From Trichococcus patagoniensis (GTDB lineage Bacteria; Bacillota; Bacilli; Lactobacillales; Aerococcaceae), in NCBI RefSeq assembly GCF_003051085.1, contig NZ_QAOM01000011.1, positions 62,001 to 126,000 on the forward strand: DNA of 64,000 bases, in the 5' to 3' direction. Position 1 is the first letter of the stretch. Each line of letters starts with the position of its first letter. Shown piece after piece: positions 8,368-17,555 of the stretch. Both the position numbers and the translations under genes were made by a program. The notes beneath the pieces are model-generated. The model had not been told where the DNA came from. It made no database searches and was given only the letters and a program-made list of their open reading frames with translations.

Positions 8368-9534
8368 TCATTTGGCCATCAAATCTTCCATAGACATATT
8401 CACAAGTACTTCTTTGAACTCCTCATAACTTGCATCTGGATTATATGCAGTAAGATATTGCGTGAAGTCTTCCGGAGAAATGAAAGCTTGGTCTATATCT
8501 GCGGTGAAGTAAAAACATTTTTCCTCCAAAGCTGTTAACTCTTCCTCGTTGGTTACAAAAACCACTGAAGTATCAATACGCTCTGCTTCTTCAGGTTGAT
8601 CTGCAAATGGTTTCTCTGCCACCGCATTAAGGATCATGGCAACAGGAAGGGCTACAGCTTCGACATTTGATAACGTCATCATTCTCATTTCTCCGTTTTC
8701 AAATGCGTCTAAATCATCCTTTTTAAATCCTGTGGTATACAAATCAACATCTGTCTTATCCGCGCTTACCATCGTAGGATGCACAAAACCACTCGCTAAG
8801 CTTAAAATAGAGTCTAATTCAGGATAATTATTAAAATATGTATCTTCCAATGCACTAAAACTTAACTCCTGAGTCTCATAGATTTCAATAGGTTCGGTCG
8901 CAGTGTCATTATGGCTTTCAATTGTTTTCGTAAACGCTTGGATTGCCGCACTTTTTTGTGGGAAGTATAGTAATGGGAAGGTTACGATGCCTACGTTCGT
9001 ATTACCATCTTTGATTACTAACTCGGCAGCTTTTTCTCCAATTGAGGAAGTATCGTACAGGCCATCATTCACATTTCCCAAATAATAGTCACTTGACTTT
9101 AACTCATCAAAACTGCTGTCCATGTCTGTGATGAATGCAGATAGGAATACACCTGCAGCCTCACACTCCTGTAAAATTGCCGGTGTTCCGCTGTCTATCG
9201 CCAAAACAATCCCGTCCACTCCAGATGCAATCAAATTCTGCACGGCTGTTATGTTGGTCTGCTCATCGTAGCTGCTTCCTACGACATACTCATATGAGAA
9301 ACCGACTTCCTCCGACAAAGCGTCCATATAGACGGTTAGTGCATCGAGCGTCTCTCCGCTCTGCATATGACCGAGTACACCAATCTTTACATCCGCATAA
9401 TCAAATGACGCTCCCTCAGCTGTACTGTTGCCTGCCGCAGTCGAGTCGGACCCTTGTTGTTCACCTGCTCCACCACACGCTGCCAAGCCTAATAACATTG
9501 TTGCACTCATAAGTAATTTTATCATTTTTTTCAT
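8368..9534 (-). CDS. Sugar ABC transporter substrate-binding lipoprotein
   Basis: The protein begins MKKMIKLLMSATMLLGLAAC, a lipoprotein signal with lipobox LAAC, followed by a Gly/Ser/Ala/Thr-rich linker. The body has the periplasmic-binding-protein type 1 fold (VKIGVLGHMQSGE, NLIASGVDGIVLAIDSG, NVGIVTFPLLYFPQK). It captures the sugar or glycoside outside the membrane for the two CUT2 permeases. The ATG at 9534 lies nine bases after GGAG; an ATG three codons earlier abuts the ribosome site. The ligand is unknown. Confidence 0.87.
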   Translation of the reverse strand: MKKMIKLLMSATMLLGLAACGGAGEQQGSDSTAAGNSTAEGASFDYADVKIGVLGHMQSGETLDALTVYMDALSEEVGFSYEYVVGSSYDEQTNITAVQNLIASGVDGIVLAIDSGTPAILQECEAAGVFLSAFITDMDSSFDELKSSDYYLGNVNDGLYDTSSIGEKAAELVIKDGNTNVGIVTFPLLYFPQKSAAIQAFTKTIESHNDTATEPIEIYETQELSFSALEDTYFNNYPELDSILSLASGFVHPTMVSADKTDVDLYTTGFKKDDLDAFENGEMRMMTLSNVEAVALPVAMILNAVAEKPFADQPEEAERIDTSVVFVTNEEELTALEEKCFYFTADIDQAFISPEDFTQYLTAYNPDASYEEFKEVLVNMSMEDLMAK

Positions 9535-9592
9535 CCTGATCATCTCCTGATATATTTTTTATGAAACATTCCAAACATTGCATAGCGGCAGC

Positions 9593-10597
9593 TTATCTAG
9601 GTAACACGACTCCTTTCTTGCGGCTGGTTATGATCACGATGACAGCAAAGATCAATGCCTTTACCAGCGGAACATTACTTGCAGCAACCCCGGATAGCGT
9701 AAGCCCATTTGTCAAAAGAATATAGGAAAATGAACCAATCAGAGCAGCACTGACTTTACTCTTCATTCCTCCTGACAAAGGCATTCCGCCGAGGATCAAT
9801 GCCACCATAACATCCATATGATACCCTGCACCCGTGACACGGGAAGAGCTTCCCGACCGTGCTAAAATGAACAGGCTAGCTGTCGCTACGCAGGTTCCCA
9901 TGATGAGATACGCATATATTTTGTTTCTGAATACATTCACACCACTTTGTTTGGCAAATTCCAAATTTGCACCAATACTGCTCGTATATTTACCTAGACG
10001 CGTATAATTGAATAAGTAATACACGACAGAAAACATGATTACCAATGCTCCAATTTGAACATACATGTTTTTCCAGAATGAAAAATCAAAGCTGGTTCTG
10101 ATTGTATTGGTTTTCAGCGTTACAATCGTTTGAACGCCTGTTCCGATAAACATCAGGAACAAACTAGTGATGACAGAAGGGAGACCTAACCAAGAACTCA
10201 CCGCCCCATTGATTAATCCAAAAGACAGCGCTAAGAGTAAGGCAGCCATAAATGCTAGCAAAAGATTTCCTGTGGCATTTAAAACAATCGCTTGAATCAG
10301 TGTGCAGAGACCGATTGTGGCTCCAATCGAGATGTCCAAATTTCCCATTGAGTATACAAATACGCCTCCCAGACATACAATAGCCAAAGCCACCGTTTGT
10401 TGCACCACAATGCTGACGTTATAAGCTCCAAATAGGTTCCCATTGGAGGTAAAGCTAAAAACGATCAGGATCAATATTAAGCCTAAGTAAGGCACAATAC
10501 TTAGCCAATCCCACTTTTTGATTTTTTTCATCAGACCAAGAAAATCCGTCGATTCGATATGATTTTCTCCACTCGATTTATTTGCTGGTTTTTCCAT
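9593..10597 (-). CDS. CUT2-family sugar ABC transporter permease
   Basis: This is the second CUT2 permease (334 residues). It has a charged cytosolic N-terminus of about 35 residues, then about eight hydrophobic helices. The family-type motif GNLDISIGATIGLCTL is near residues 86-101, and GGMPLSGGMKSKV near residues 273-285. It is 34 bp downstream of the ATPase gene. It should heterodimerise with the 7327-8331 product. Confidence 0.87.
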   Translation of the reverse strand: MEKPANKSSGENHIESTDFLGLMKKIKKWDWLSIVPYLGLILILIVFSFTSNGNLFGAYNVSIVVQQTVALAIVCLGGVFVYSMGNLDISIGATIGLCTLIQAIVLNATGNLLLAFMAALLLALSFGLINGAVSSWLGLPSVITSLFLMFIGTGVQTIVTLKTNTIRTSFDFSFWKNMYVQIGALVIMFSVVYYLFNYTRLGKYTSSIGANLEFAKQSGVNVFRNKIYAYLIMGTCVATASLFILARSGSSSRVTGAGYHMDVMVALILGGMPLSGGMKSKVSAALIGSFSYILLTNGLTLSGVAASNVPLVKALIFAVIVIITSRKKGVVLPR

Positions 10598-10631
10598 AAT
10601 TATCTCCTTTCATTATTCCCAAAAGACGCCA

Positions 10632-12134
10632 TTAAATGATGTACTCAATGATATCGGTCTGTTTCAGATCCTTATCCCGTGTAATGTTGGCGCTGACTTC
10701 ATTGTCTTTCATAATGATGATCTGATCGCACATTCCGATCAGTTCCGGCAATTCTTCACTGATCATCAATATCGCCTTATTATCCGCTTTCATTTGGCTA
10801 ATTAATTGATACATAAATTGTTTAACACCAATATCCACTCCGCGAGTCGGGCAATCCATGATGAAGATGTCACTGTCTTTTGCCATCCATTTTGCGAAGG
10901 AAACCTTTTGCTTGTTACCGCCAGATAACGTTGAAACGTATTGGTTCTCGTTGTTGCATTTTATGCTGAAAGCATCAATTTGGTGTTGGGCAACTTTTGT
11001 GGATGCTTTTTTTGATAAATACATCATCTTTCCGGACAGCCCTCGAATACTTGGCATAATGATGTTGTCTCGAATTGAGCCTTCTCCAATCAGCGCTTCC
11101 CGATCGCGATTTTTTGAGATGTAGCCCATATTGTTGTCGATTGCGGACATAATGCCTTCGAGAGGGTTTCCTTTACATTCGATTGTGCCCTCTTTCAGTC
11201 GTTCCAATCCAAAAGCTGCTCTCCCTACATCACGCATGCCGCTGCCGGATAAGCCGCCCAGGCCTAAGATTTGACCCTTATGCAATTTCAGATTAAAGTT
11301 TTTTATATCATTAAAGGATGCATTCTTAAATTCCAATACAACTTCACCAGAATGGGATGGATCATAATCGTCTCTGTAGTAAGCTTCTCCAATTTCCCGC
11401 CCTACCATCATATAACGGATTTTTTTGGGATCCATCTCGCCTTTTTCCAACGTCCCTATGATGTTTCCATCCCTCAATACCGTCAAAATATTGCAGACTT
11501 CAATGATTTCATCCATGTCGTGACTGATGAATATGACTGCTTTTCCTTCAGCCGCCATTTTGTTGATGAGCTTGTAGATTAACGCTCTCCCGATATGGCT
11601 TAAGGCTGTAGTTGTTTCATCAACAACTAACAGCTGTGTATCATCCGTTACCGCACGGCATATTTCAATCAGTTTTCGGTCTTCAAAACTGTATCTGTTT
11701 ATGCTGTCACCGCCCTTGATATGTTCGACCCCAAAATTTTGCAAGAGTTCATCAGCTGCTTGAACCATTTTCTTTTTGGATACCATACCCAAGTTAGTGA
11801 ATTCCGCTTCTTTTCCTGCAAATAAATTCTCTGCAACGGTTACATCACTGATCGTATTTGCTTCCTGAAGGATCATACTCATCCCTTGCTCACGTGCATA
11901 AATCATACTTTCAGGGTTCCATGCTTTCCCCAGATAGATCATTTCCCCGCTATCGCAATCCTGCAATCCGGATGCAATACTGGTCACGGTACTTTTACCG
12001 CTTCCGTTTTCGCCGACCAGACCATGGATTTGGCCTCTTTTTATAGTCAGATTTACATCTTTTAAGGCAATCGTAGGCCCAAAGCTTTTAAACATATTTT
12101 TTACTTCCAGCAATATTTCTCCTTGTTCGGACAT
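10632..12134 (-). CDS. CUT2-family sugar ABC transporter ATPase (two ABC domains)
   Basis: The 500-residue protein is a tandem ABC ATPase of the RbsA/XylG/MglA type. The first domain has Walker A GENGSGKST (residues 41-49) and Walker B LLVVDETTTAL. The second has the expected degenerate Walker A region (GLGGLSGSGMRDVG), a clear signature LSGGNKQKVSFAKW and Walker B IFIMDCPTRGVD. It powers import through the two permeases. It lies 22 bp after the GH3 gene with an AAGGAAG ribosome site. Confidence 0.92.
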   Translation of the reverse strand: MSEQGEILLEVKNMFKSFGPTIALKDVNLTIKRGQIHGLVGENGSGKSTVTSIASGLQDCDSGEMIYLGKAWNPESMIYAREQGMSMILQEANTISDVTVAENLFAGKEAEFTNLGMVSKKKMVQAADELLQNFGVEHIKGGDSINRYSFEDRKLIEICRAVTDDTQLLVVDETTTALSHIGRALIYKLINKMAAEGKAVIFISHDMDEIIEVCNILTVLRDGNIIGTLEKGEMDPKKIRYMMVGREIGEAYYRDDYDPSHSGEVVLEFKNASFNDIKNFNLKLHKGQILGLGGLSGSGMRDVGRAAFGLERLKEGTIECKGNPLEGIMSAIDNNMGYISKNRDREALIGEGSIRDNIIMPSIRGLSGKMMYLSKKASTKVAQHQIDAFSIKCNNENQYVSTLSGGNKQKVSFAKWMAKDSDIFIMDCPTRGVDIGVKQFMYQLISQMKADNKAILMISEELPELIGMCDQIIIMKDNEVSANITRDKDLKQTDIIEYII

Positions 12135-12155
12135 CTCTGCAACTTCCTTTCTATA

Positions 12156-13895
12156 TCAATATCTGGTGTCCCAGCTGTTGCACCAAACGGTTTCATTATA
12201 TTTGCCCTTAAATTCTGACTGTCCCGTTATCTTCTCGACTGTCGCTTGGATGCATGCTCTGGTTGGTCCATAAGCATTTATGAATGTTTTCATCATTGGT
12301 AAATCATATAAATGATTGGTATAGCTTAAAGAAACACAAACTGTAGGAACTTCGTTGATCCACCAAGGTAATTCATTAGAATGCGGCGCAGAATATTTCA
12401 CCCGTACATTATTTTCTTGGGCATAGCCTTTCATATGGACAAACACGAAAACAACATCGTATTGCTTTTTGAAAGATTCAACTGTTGGCATAGCCATAAT
12501 TTTAAATTTATTGAATGGTGAGCGTTCTCTTTGCTCAAGGTCATAAAACGAATCATTCACGTCAACCTGAAATCCAGCTTTTTCCAGTTCTTCAACCACG
12601 ATTTTCTTGGCTTTGTCTGTCCCATCCGCATAAGAAACGGGAGCACTTTCAAGAAAATACAGCATGGCTCTTTTTTTCTCACGCACATCGATCGGCAGCA
12701 AGCTTTGTGTATCCTTGACAAGCGTAATGCTTTCATCCGCAATTTTTTTTGCCGCCGCTAAGTGCTCTGTACTGCCGATTTGCGTTAATTTCGTCGTCGC
12801 CTCTTCCAGAGACTCCGCTTTCATTTTGTGCAATCCTAGCTTTGCCTTCATCCCTAGGATATGTTCAAGGGCTTCCTGTAATCGCTCTTCAGAAATGATG
12901 CCTTTTTCATACCCATCCAGCATGTATTGGAAATCCTCTTCTTCATCATGCATGAACAAGAACATGTCGCATCCCGCTGCAATCGCATGTGGAAGCTGTT
13001 CGTTTCTTGGTTTAGCACTCAGCAATCCGCCCATATGAGAAGCGTCGGTTACCACTAGCCCTTGGAAACCTAATTGTTTTCTCAATAAATCAGTTGTAAT
13101 TTCAGGCGCTAATGTGGCTGGCATAATGTCTTCATCCAGGATGCCTGGCCGTAACTTTCTGCTGTATGCAGGAAGGGCAATGTGGCCGATCATAATCGTT
13201 TCCAACCCATCTTCTATGAGTGACTGATACACCTTGCCAAAACTGGCATCCCATTCTTCACAGGTCAGATCGTTGATTCCCATCACCAGGTGTTGATCTC
13301 TTTCTTCAACGCCATCTCCCGGGAAATGTTTCGCGCTTGCCAGTATATTGCTGTTTTTTAAGCCTTTGATATTTGCTTTGGCCAATTCCAAAACTTGATC
13401 CGCTTCATTCCCAAAAGATCGGGTATTAACGATCGTGTTACGCCAATTAAAGAGGATATCCACGATTGGAGAAAAGGTCCAATTGCAACCCAAGGCTGTA
13501 GCCTCTATGCCACCGATATTTCCCATTTGATACGCAGCTTCAGGAGTAGCAGTCGCTCCACATTGCGCTTGTGTCGCAACTTGCGTGCCGTTTTGGCAGA
13601 GGCTGCTGCCGCCATCCTCGCAATTCGCGGCTATGAACATTGGTGTTTTACTGTACTTCTGGTACGCCCGATTCTGCTGCATAATCTTTAAAGAATCTCT
13701 TTCGGTATATCGAGCTCCCCCTATGTGGTATTTCTCCACCAAATTCCGGACGTATTCCTCATTGCTGCTTTTCCCTAGAACAATAAAAAGTTGTCCAATT
13801 TTCTCTTCAATCGACATCTTATTTATTGTGTCTTCTACCCACTCAATGTCTTTATCCGCTAACCCATACGGCATGCCCTTAAGATTGGTTATCAT
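12156..13895 (-). CDS. Glycoside hydrolase family 3, NagZ-type (His acid/base)
   Basis: This 579-residue GH3 enzyme has a TIM barrel with the nucleophile D284 in VVTDASHMGG. It also has the NagZ-subgroup loop KHFPGDG (189-195) followed by an Asp-x-His pair (D200, H202), which in that subgroup supplies the catalytic acid/base. Such enzymes act on beta-N-acetylglucosaminides or related glycosides, sometimes as phosphorylases. A second alpha/beta domain follows from about residue 385. There is no signal peptide, so it works on imported substrate. It heads the operon; the start is preceded by AGGTGA. Confidence 0.87.
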   Translation of the reverse strand: MITNLKGMPYGLADKDIEWVEDTINKMSIEEKIGQLFIVLGKSSNEEYVRNLVEKYHIGGARYTERDSLKIMQQNRAYQKYSKTPMFIAANCEDGGSSLCQNGTQVATQAQCGATATPEAAYQMGNIGGIEATALGCNWTFSPIVDILFNWRNTIVNTRSFGNEADQVLELAKANIKGLKNSNILASAKHFPGDGVEERDQHLVMGINDLTCEEWDASFGKVYQSLIEDGLETIMIGHIALPAYSRKLRPGILDEDIMPATLAPEITTDLLRKQLGFQGLVVTDASHMGGLLSAKPRNEQLPHAIAAGCDMFLFMHDEEEDFQYMLDGYEKGIISEERLQEALEHILGMKAKLGLHKMKAESLEEATTKLTQIGSTEHLAAAKKIADESITLVKDTQSLLPIDVREKKRAMLYFLESAPVSYADGTDKAKKIVVEELEKAGFQVDVNDSFYDLEQRERSPFNKFKIMAMPTVESFKKQYDVVFVFVHMKGYAQENNVRVKYSAPHSNELPWWINEVPTVCVSLSYTNHLYDLPMMKTFINAYGPTRACIQATVEKITGQSEFKGKYNETVWCNSWDTRY

Positions 13896-13946
13896 TTATC
13901 TAATCACCTATTATTCATTTATTTCCCATACTATAGCATGTTATTT

Positions 13947-13975
13947 TCTATACAATTAGAATAAAACGGTTTCAA
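13947..13975 (-). promoter_or_regulatory. Promoter of the GH3/ABC/GH2 operon with cre-like site
   Basis: On the minus strand TTGAAA (13970-13975), a 17-bp spacer and TATAGA (13947-13952) make a plausible promoter. The -35 and spacer coincide with TGAAACCGTTTTAT (13961-13974), a 12-of-14 match to the CcpA cre consensus. Catabolite repression of this operon is therefore likely. Confidence 0.5.
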
Positions 13976-14069
13976 TTAGCACGTTTTTAAGGTGATTTTC
14001 TTTTTTTGTTTATTTATCCCCTATTCTGGAGTAAACTACTGTTACAGTTTGATTTTAAGGAGAAATAAA

Positions 14070-15284
14070 ATGAATTCATCAACGATCGATTTTATTACAA
14101 AGCTTCTCTCGGATACACTGCACTTAAATTTTCATTATTTCATAGCTCCATACCCTAATATATCCGCTTTTGACCAATCTCTCCGAGACAGTCTCGAAGA
14201 TTCTGAAACATTGTACAGACAAGTACAGGACTTTCTGTTGACTATGGAAAAAAACACTTTCTATTTTGTAACGGATAATTATTCAATCAACTATATTTTT
14301 TTCTTTCCGTTTGTGGATAAACAGGATGTCGTTGCCATAGGTCCTTATTTCAACAATCCGATTAATGATGATTATTGGCATGAAATCACTGAAAACAATC
14401 ACCTGACTGCAGCAGATATCCAAAATATAAAAGGATTCTTGTTCGGGATTCCTCAGATAGACAATAACCTGCATCTTATTTCAATCATTTCAAATATCGT
14501 CTCCTATATCAATAAAGAGGACATCACTCCGTTCTCCATCAACTATCATGATTTTTCGAATTCGAGTAAAGATCATTATATTTATACTCCTAAAGATAAT
14601 TTTGAAGCTTATTTCGACGCTTTATTCGATCGCTATAAGATAGAAAAAGAGCTTCTCAGCCACATTCGTAATGGGGATTGGGAAAAAGCATTAGTGGAAG
14701 CAGAGCGCTTCATGAGTTCGCCCATTGAACCTCGCCTAAAAAATACACTTAGGGATAAAAAATCCCATTTGACTTCAGCAAACACTTTATTTCGCAAGGC
14801 TGTCGAAGGAAATGAAATACATCCTGTATACTTACATGAAATATCAAGTAAGTTTCTGCATGTGATTGAACTTACCACCTCAGACAGTGGTTTAAATAAA
14901 TTATATGAACAAATGATCCGGGAATATTGCTTGCTTGTGCAAAATAAATCCAGAAATACTTACTCTCTATCCGTTAGGAAAATATTGGACTATATTGAAT
15001 TCAATCTGAATTTGCCCTTGACACTGAAAAGTATTTCCGAGAAATTCAACTTATCCGCTCCCTACATTTCCAGTCAGTTCAAAAAAGAAGTGGGGACTAC
15101 CGTGATTCGATACATTAACCAATTGCGCATCAATGAAGCCATAAAATTACTTGACTCCAGTTCTATGAGTATTCAAGATATCGCCGCCTATGTCGGCATC
15201 CCTGACTATAATTACTTCACGAAGGTGTTCAAAAAAGAGAGGGGGGTCACGCCTAGCGACTATCGGAAAGATATTGTCAAGTAG
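14070..15284 (+). CDS. AraC-family transcriptional regulator
   Basis: The C-terminal 100 residues hold the two helix-turn-helix motifs of AraC/XylS proteins (LTLKSISEKFNLSAPYISSQF and MSIQDIAAYVGIPDYNYFTKVF, ending GVTPSDYRK). The N-terminal 300 residues resemble the YSIRK/PocR-like sensory half of Firmicute AraC regulators but are not assignable. The ATG at 14070 has AAGGAG at good spacing; a GTG at 13992 lacks one. Being divergent from the GH3 operon with a shared 174-bp intergenic region, it is most likely that operon's activator. Confidence 0.87.
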   Translation: MNSSTIDFITKLLSDTLHLNFHYFIAPYPNISAFDQSLRDSLEDSETLYRQVQDFLLTMEKNTFYFVTDNYSINYIFFFPFVDKQDVVAIGPYFNNPINDDYWHEITENNHLTAADIQNIKGFLFGIPQIDNNLHLISIISNIVSYINKEDITPFSINYHDFSNSSKDHYIYTPKDNFEAYFDALFDRYKIEKELLSHIRNGDWEKALVEAERFMSSPIEPRLKNTLRDKKSHLTSANTLFRKAVEGNEIHPVYLHEISSKFLHVIELTTSDSGLNKLYEQMIREYCLLVQNKSRNTYSLSVRKILDYIEFNLNLPLTLKSISEKFNLSAPYISSQFKKEVGTTVIRYINQLRINEAIKLLDSSSMSIQDIAAYVGIPDYNYFTKVFKKERGVTPSDYRKDIVK

Positions 15285-15337
15285 TCTGTTTTCGAGCGGA
15301 TGGCGGACTTTCCGCCCAAAAAGCCTACGCAAAGCGC

Positions 15338-15377
15338 AAAGAAGAGGTCGTCTCGAAAATGAGACGATCTCTTCTTT
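15338..15377. terminator. Hairpin terminator of the AraC gene
   Basis: AAAGAAGAGGTCGTCTC (15338-15354) pairs with the arm at 15361-15377 through one G-U wobble, with a six-base loop. A T-rich tract follows. The inner GTCTC/GAGAC core recurs in other terminators of this window. Confidence 0.75.
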
Positions 15378-15403
15378 GTGTTCTTATGAAAGTTCTGATG
15401 CTT

Positions 15404-15640
15404 CTATCCTCTCGGCAACTCCACCGTCATCTTCGTGCCTTTGCCGAGGGTGTTCTCGACGGTTATAGCGCCTTTCAGCAGGTTCACGATCCGCAGCACC
15501 AGGGCATGCCGCAGCCGGTGTCGGTGATCTGGATATAGACTTTCTTGGCGTCGGACGCCTGTTTGATACTGATGGTGCCGTTCGGATCGGTTAACCTGTA
15601 GAGAAAGTTGATAACTCCTTCGGCATGTTTACCAAAAATA
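15404..15640 (-). pseudogene. Decayed C-terminal fragment of a sensor histidine kinase (HATPase domain)
   Basis: Reading leftwards from about 15640, one frame gives an N-box-like LTDPNGTISIKQ followed by KKVYIQITDTGCGMP, the G1 box of a histidine-kinase ATPase domain, and then hits a stop. A shifted frame continues ALVLRIVNLLKGAITVENTLGKGTKMTVELP, the G2 region and final strand, ending at the TAG at 15404-15406. The loop between G1 and G2 is shortened and the frame is broken. No kinase N-terminus or response regulator is nearby, so this is an orphan remnant. Confidence 0.75.
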
Positions 15641-15657
15641 TACGTTCCTATGCTGTT

Positions 15658-15969
15658 TTATTTAAATTTAACAGCGGTTCCATATACAATTACCTCAGCT
15701 GCGCCTTGCATGATTGCAGAGGAAGCATACCGAATGTTTACGACTGCATCCGCCTCTAATGCAGTCGCTTCGTCAACCATCCGCTTTGTTGCTATAGCCC
15801 TGGCCTCATTCATCATTTCGTTATAGGCTTTGAGCTCTCCACCGATCAGTGTTTTAAGCCCTTGTGAAATATCGCGCCCTAAGTTTTTCGACTGAATCGT
15901 ACTCCCCTTAACTAGTCCTAACATTTCAAATTCTTTTCCGCTTATATAATCAGTATTTACTAAGATCAT
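15658..15969 (-). CDS. YbjQ/UPF0145 family protein
   Basis: This 103-residue protein is a clear YbjQ family member: ILVNTDYISGKEF, GLVKGSTIQSKNLGRDI, LKTLIGGELKAYNEMMNEAR, ATALEADAVVNIRY and VIVYGTAVKF. The family forms pentameric rings and is annotated as putative heavy-metal binding; its biological role is not established. The ATG at 15969 has GGAGG nine bases upstream and beats the ATG at 15975. It overlaps the end of the upstream membrane-protein gene, so the two are probably translated together. Confidence 0.88.
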   Translation of the reverse strand: MILVNTDYISGKEFEMLGLVKGSTIQSKNLGRDISQGLKTLIGGELKAYNEMMNEARAIATKRMVDEATALEADAVVNIRYASSAIMQGAAEVIVYGTAVKFK

Positions 15970-16189
15970 CGTCATCATCCTCCTTGATTTCATTCACTCT
16001 TTCAACTAATAGGTACACCATTAGCACAATTAATCCGCTGGGGACAACGATCAGCAGTATTTTCATCAGCAAAGGGATGTCTCCAGAACCAGCCAGTCCT
16101 AGCCACATGTAGAATACAAAATAAGAAATGACTAAAACTGTAATCACTACTGGTGCTATCATTTTTTTCGTTTGTTTTTTCAACAGCAT
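15950..16189 (-). CDS. Small two-helix membrane protein upstream of YbjQ
   Basis: The 79-residue product has two hydrophobic helices (about residues 12-32 and 40-62) and an acidic tail ending KEDDDDDLSKY. I do not recognise a family. Its 3' end overlaps the ybjQ-like gene by 20 bp, suggesting translational coupling and a shared role at the membrane. The ribosome site for the ATG at 16189 is weak; an ATG at 16159 is possible. Confidence 0.55.
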   Translation of the reverse strand: MLLKKQTKKMIAPVVITVLVISYFVFYMWLGLAGSGDIPLLMKILLIVVPSGLIVLMVYLLVERVNEIKEDDDDDLSKY

Positions 16190-16525
16190 TACCGCACTTT
16201 CTGCATCTTCGAAAAATTATTTACATTCTTTATACAGTATACCTTACCCAAAGCGGTCCCTCCATACATTTGAGGAGGGTCTTCGATGAACGGAGGCTTC
16301 GTCGGAGTTTATGCTTATTATTACCGAAGAACTCCGGTGAGTGGCCCTTTCACCGGAGTTGCGGACGGATTTCTGGATTTCTATTTTACGTTTTTGTAGC
16401 TCTCAACTTTATAAATTGGGAAAGTTCAAACATGCCATCAAACCGTAAATATCCGCAACAGTATACATTTGCGGATATTTGGATGATCGTCAAAAATGCG
16501 CAACGAAACCTTCAACAGCTTCATT
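16190..16525. other. Intergenic region with a two-unit hairpin repeat
   Basis: No gene is seen here. The region holds two hairpin units at 16281-16308 and 16331-16359, 51 bp apart, belonging to the window-wide hairpin repeat family. A possible outward promoter for the membrane-protein gene lies near 16230. Confidence 0.5.
16281..16359 (+). repeat. 51-bp-period hairpin repeat, locus 1 (two units)
   Basis: Unit one is CTTCGATGAA/CTTCGTCGGAG and unit two is ACTCCGGTG (16331-16339)/CACCGGAGT (16351-16359). Unit starts are 51 bp apart. The stem type (CTCCGG...CCGGAG) matches loci 2 and 3 at 29.4 and 32.5 kb. Confidence 0.7.
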
Positions 16526-17416
16526 TCACTCCATTTTTTTTCGGCTTCCAGAAATCACTTCAAGCGTTTCGGAAGCTATTTCCAGACGCTCTCCTTCTTG
16601 TTGGAATCGTTGGAGAATTTCTGAAAAAAGTTTGTCTTTTACGCCACGCCGTTCTCGATAATCGACTACATACCGAAGACTGATTTCCACCCAGTTATCG
16701 TTAAAGGTAAGAAAAACTTGATTTTCCAAAGAAGCATTTTCTAGTCTGTAACGTCTTTCCATATTTTCCCAAGCGATAGCAGCTTCTTTATTATATTGTC
16801 CCGTATGCTTTTCCGCTACCTCCAATAAAATAGTCTTGGCTAACTTCATATCACTTTCAAAGCGCAAAGGAACCATGATTTCATCCCATAGAAATTTAAA
16901 ATTAGCAGTATAGTTGTAAACAGGCGAGCTAAAGATATAACTGTTGGCGACCCGCACGATTCTCCCCGTATACTGATCACCATCCACCCATGCTCCAATT
17001 TCCATTAACGTGGTTCGTAGGGCACCAATATCCACTACGTCGCCTTTAATCCCTCCAAGGAGGACACGATCGCCTGTTTCAAAAAAGTCACCAAATAAGA
17101 TCGCAAACCATCCTGCAATACTGACAATCACTTCCCGCAAGGCATATGCAATCCCAGCTCCAGCTAGACCGATTGCGGTCGTAAATCCGGTAAGGTTCCT
17201 TCCGAATATATACATAAATATGATAAACAAAATAAAGTTATTCAGCCAACTGGCAAGTTTTCGAGCGACATGCCAACGTCCAGATTTTTTTAATCTTCCA
17301 TATAAACGATTCAAAATAAAGCGACGCAACGCATAAAGAATAATAAAATACAAAAGAAACCAGATACCATTAACCAATAAGGGGTACGATTCAGTATAGC
17401 TACGGATAAATTCCAT
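16526..17416 (-). CDS. Mechanosensitive ion channel, MscS family
   Basis: This 296-residue protein has membrane helices near residues 12-30 and 58-75. The Gly/Ala-rich pore helix is TTAIGLAGAGIAYALREVIVSIAGWF (about residues 79-104). The MscS beta domain follows, with FETGDRVLLGGIKGDVVDIGALRTTLMEI and RIVRVANSYIFSSPVYN. It relieves turgor under hypo-osmotic shock. It ends in a basic tail. It appears monocistronic, transcribed leftwards. Confidence 0.9.
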   Translation of the reverse strand: MEFIRSYTESYPLLVNGIWFLLYFIILYALRRFILNRLYGRLKKSGRWHVARKLASWLNNFILFIIFMYIFGRNLTGFTTAIGLAGAGIAYALREVIVSIAGWFAILFGDFFETGDRVLLGGIKGDVVDIGALRTTLMEIGAWVDGDQYTGRIVRVANSYIFSSPVYNYTANFKFLWDEIMVPLRFESDMKLAKTILLEVAEKHTGQYNKEAAIAWENMERRYRLENASLENQVFLTFNDNWVEISLRYVVDYRERRGVKDKLFSEILQRFQQEGERLEIASETLEVISGSRKKME

Positions 17417-17495
17417 ATGGGTAACGCCTTCCTCTCCATAGAAAGATGGTCATTTCCTTTTGCTTACATTATACTGCACATCGATAGATAAACGC

Positions 17496-17535
17496 GAAGA
17501 AGAGGTCGCCTCGAAACGAGACGACCTCTTCTTTT
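17496..17535. terminator. Terminator downstream of the rae1-containing cluster
   Basis: GAAGAAGAGGTCG and its complement flank a CTCG-AAA-CGAG tip, with T-rich tracts outside on both strands. It ends the leftward dut-to-rae1 block and protects the divergent mscS promoter. It shares its inner core with the hairpin at 15338. Confidence 0.8.
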
Positions 17536-17555
17536 CGTGCATTATCCAGTTGCCT

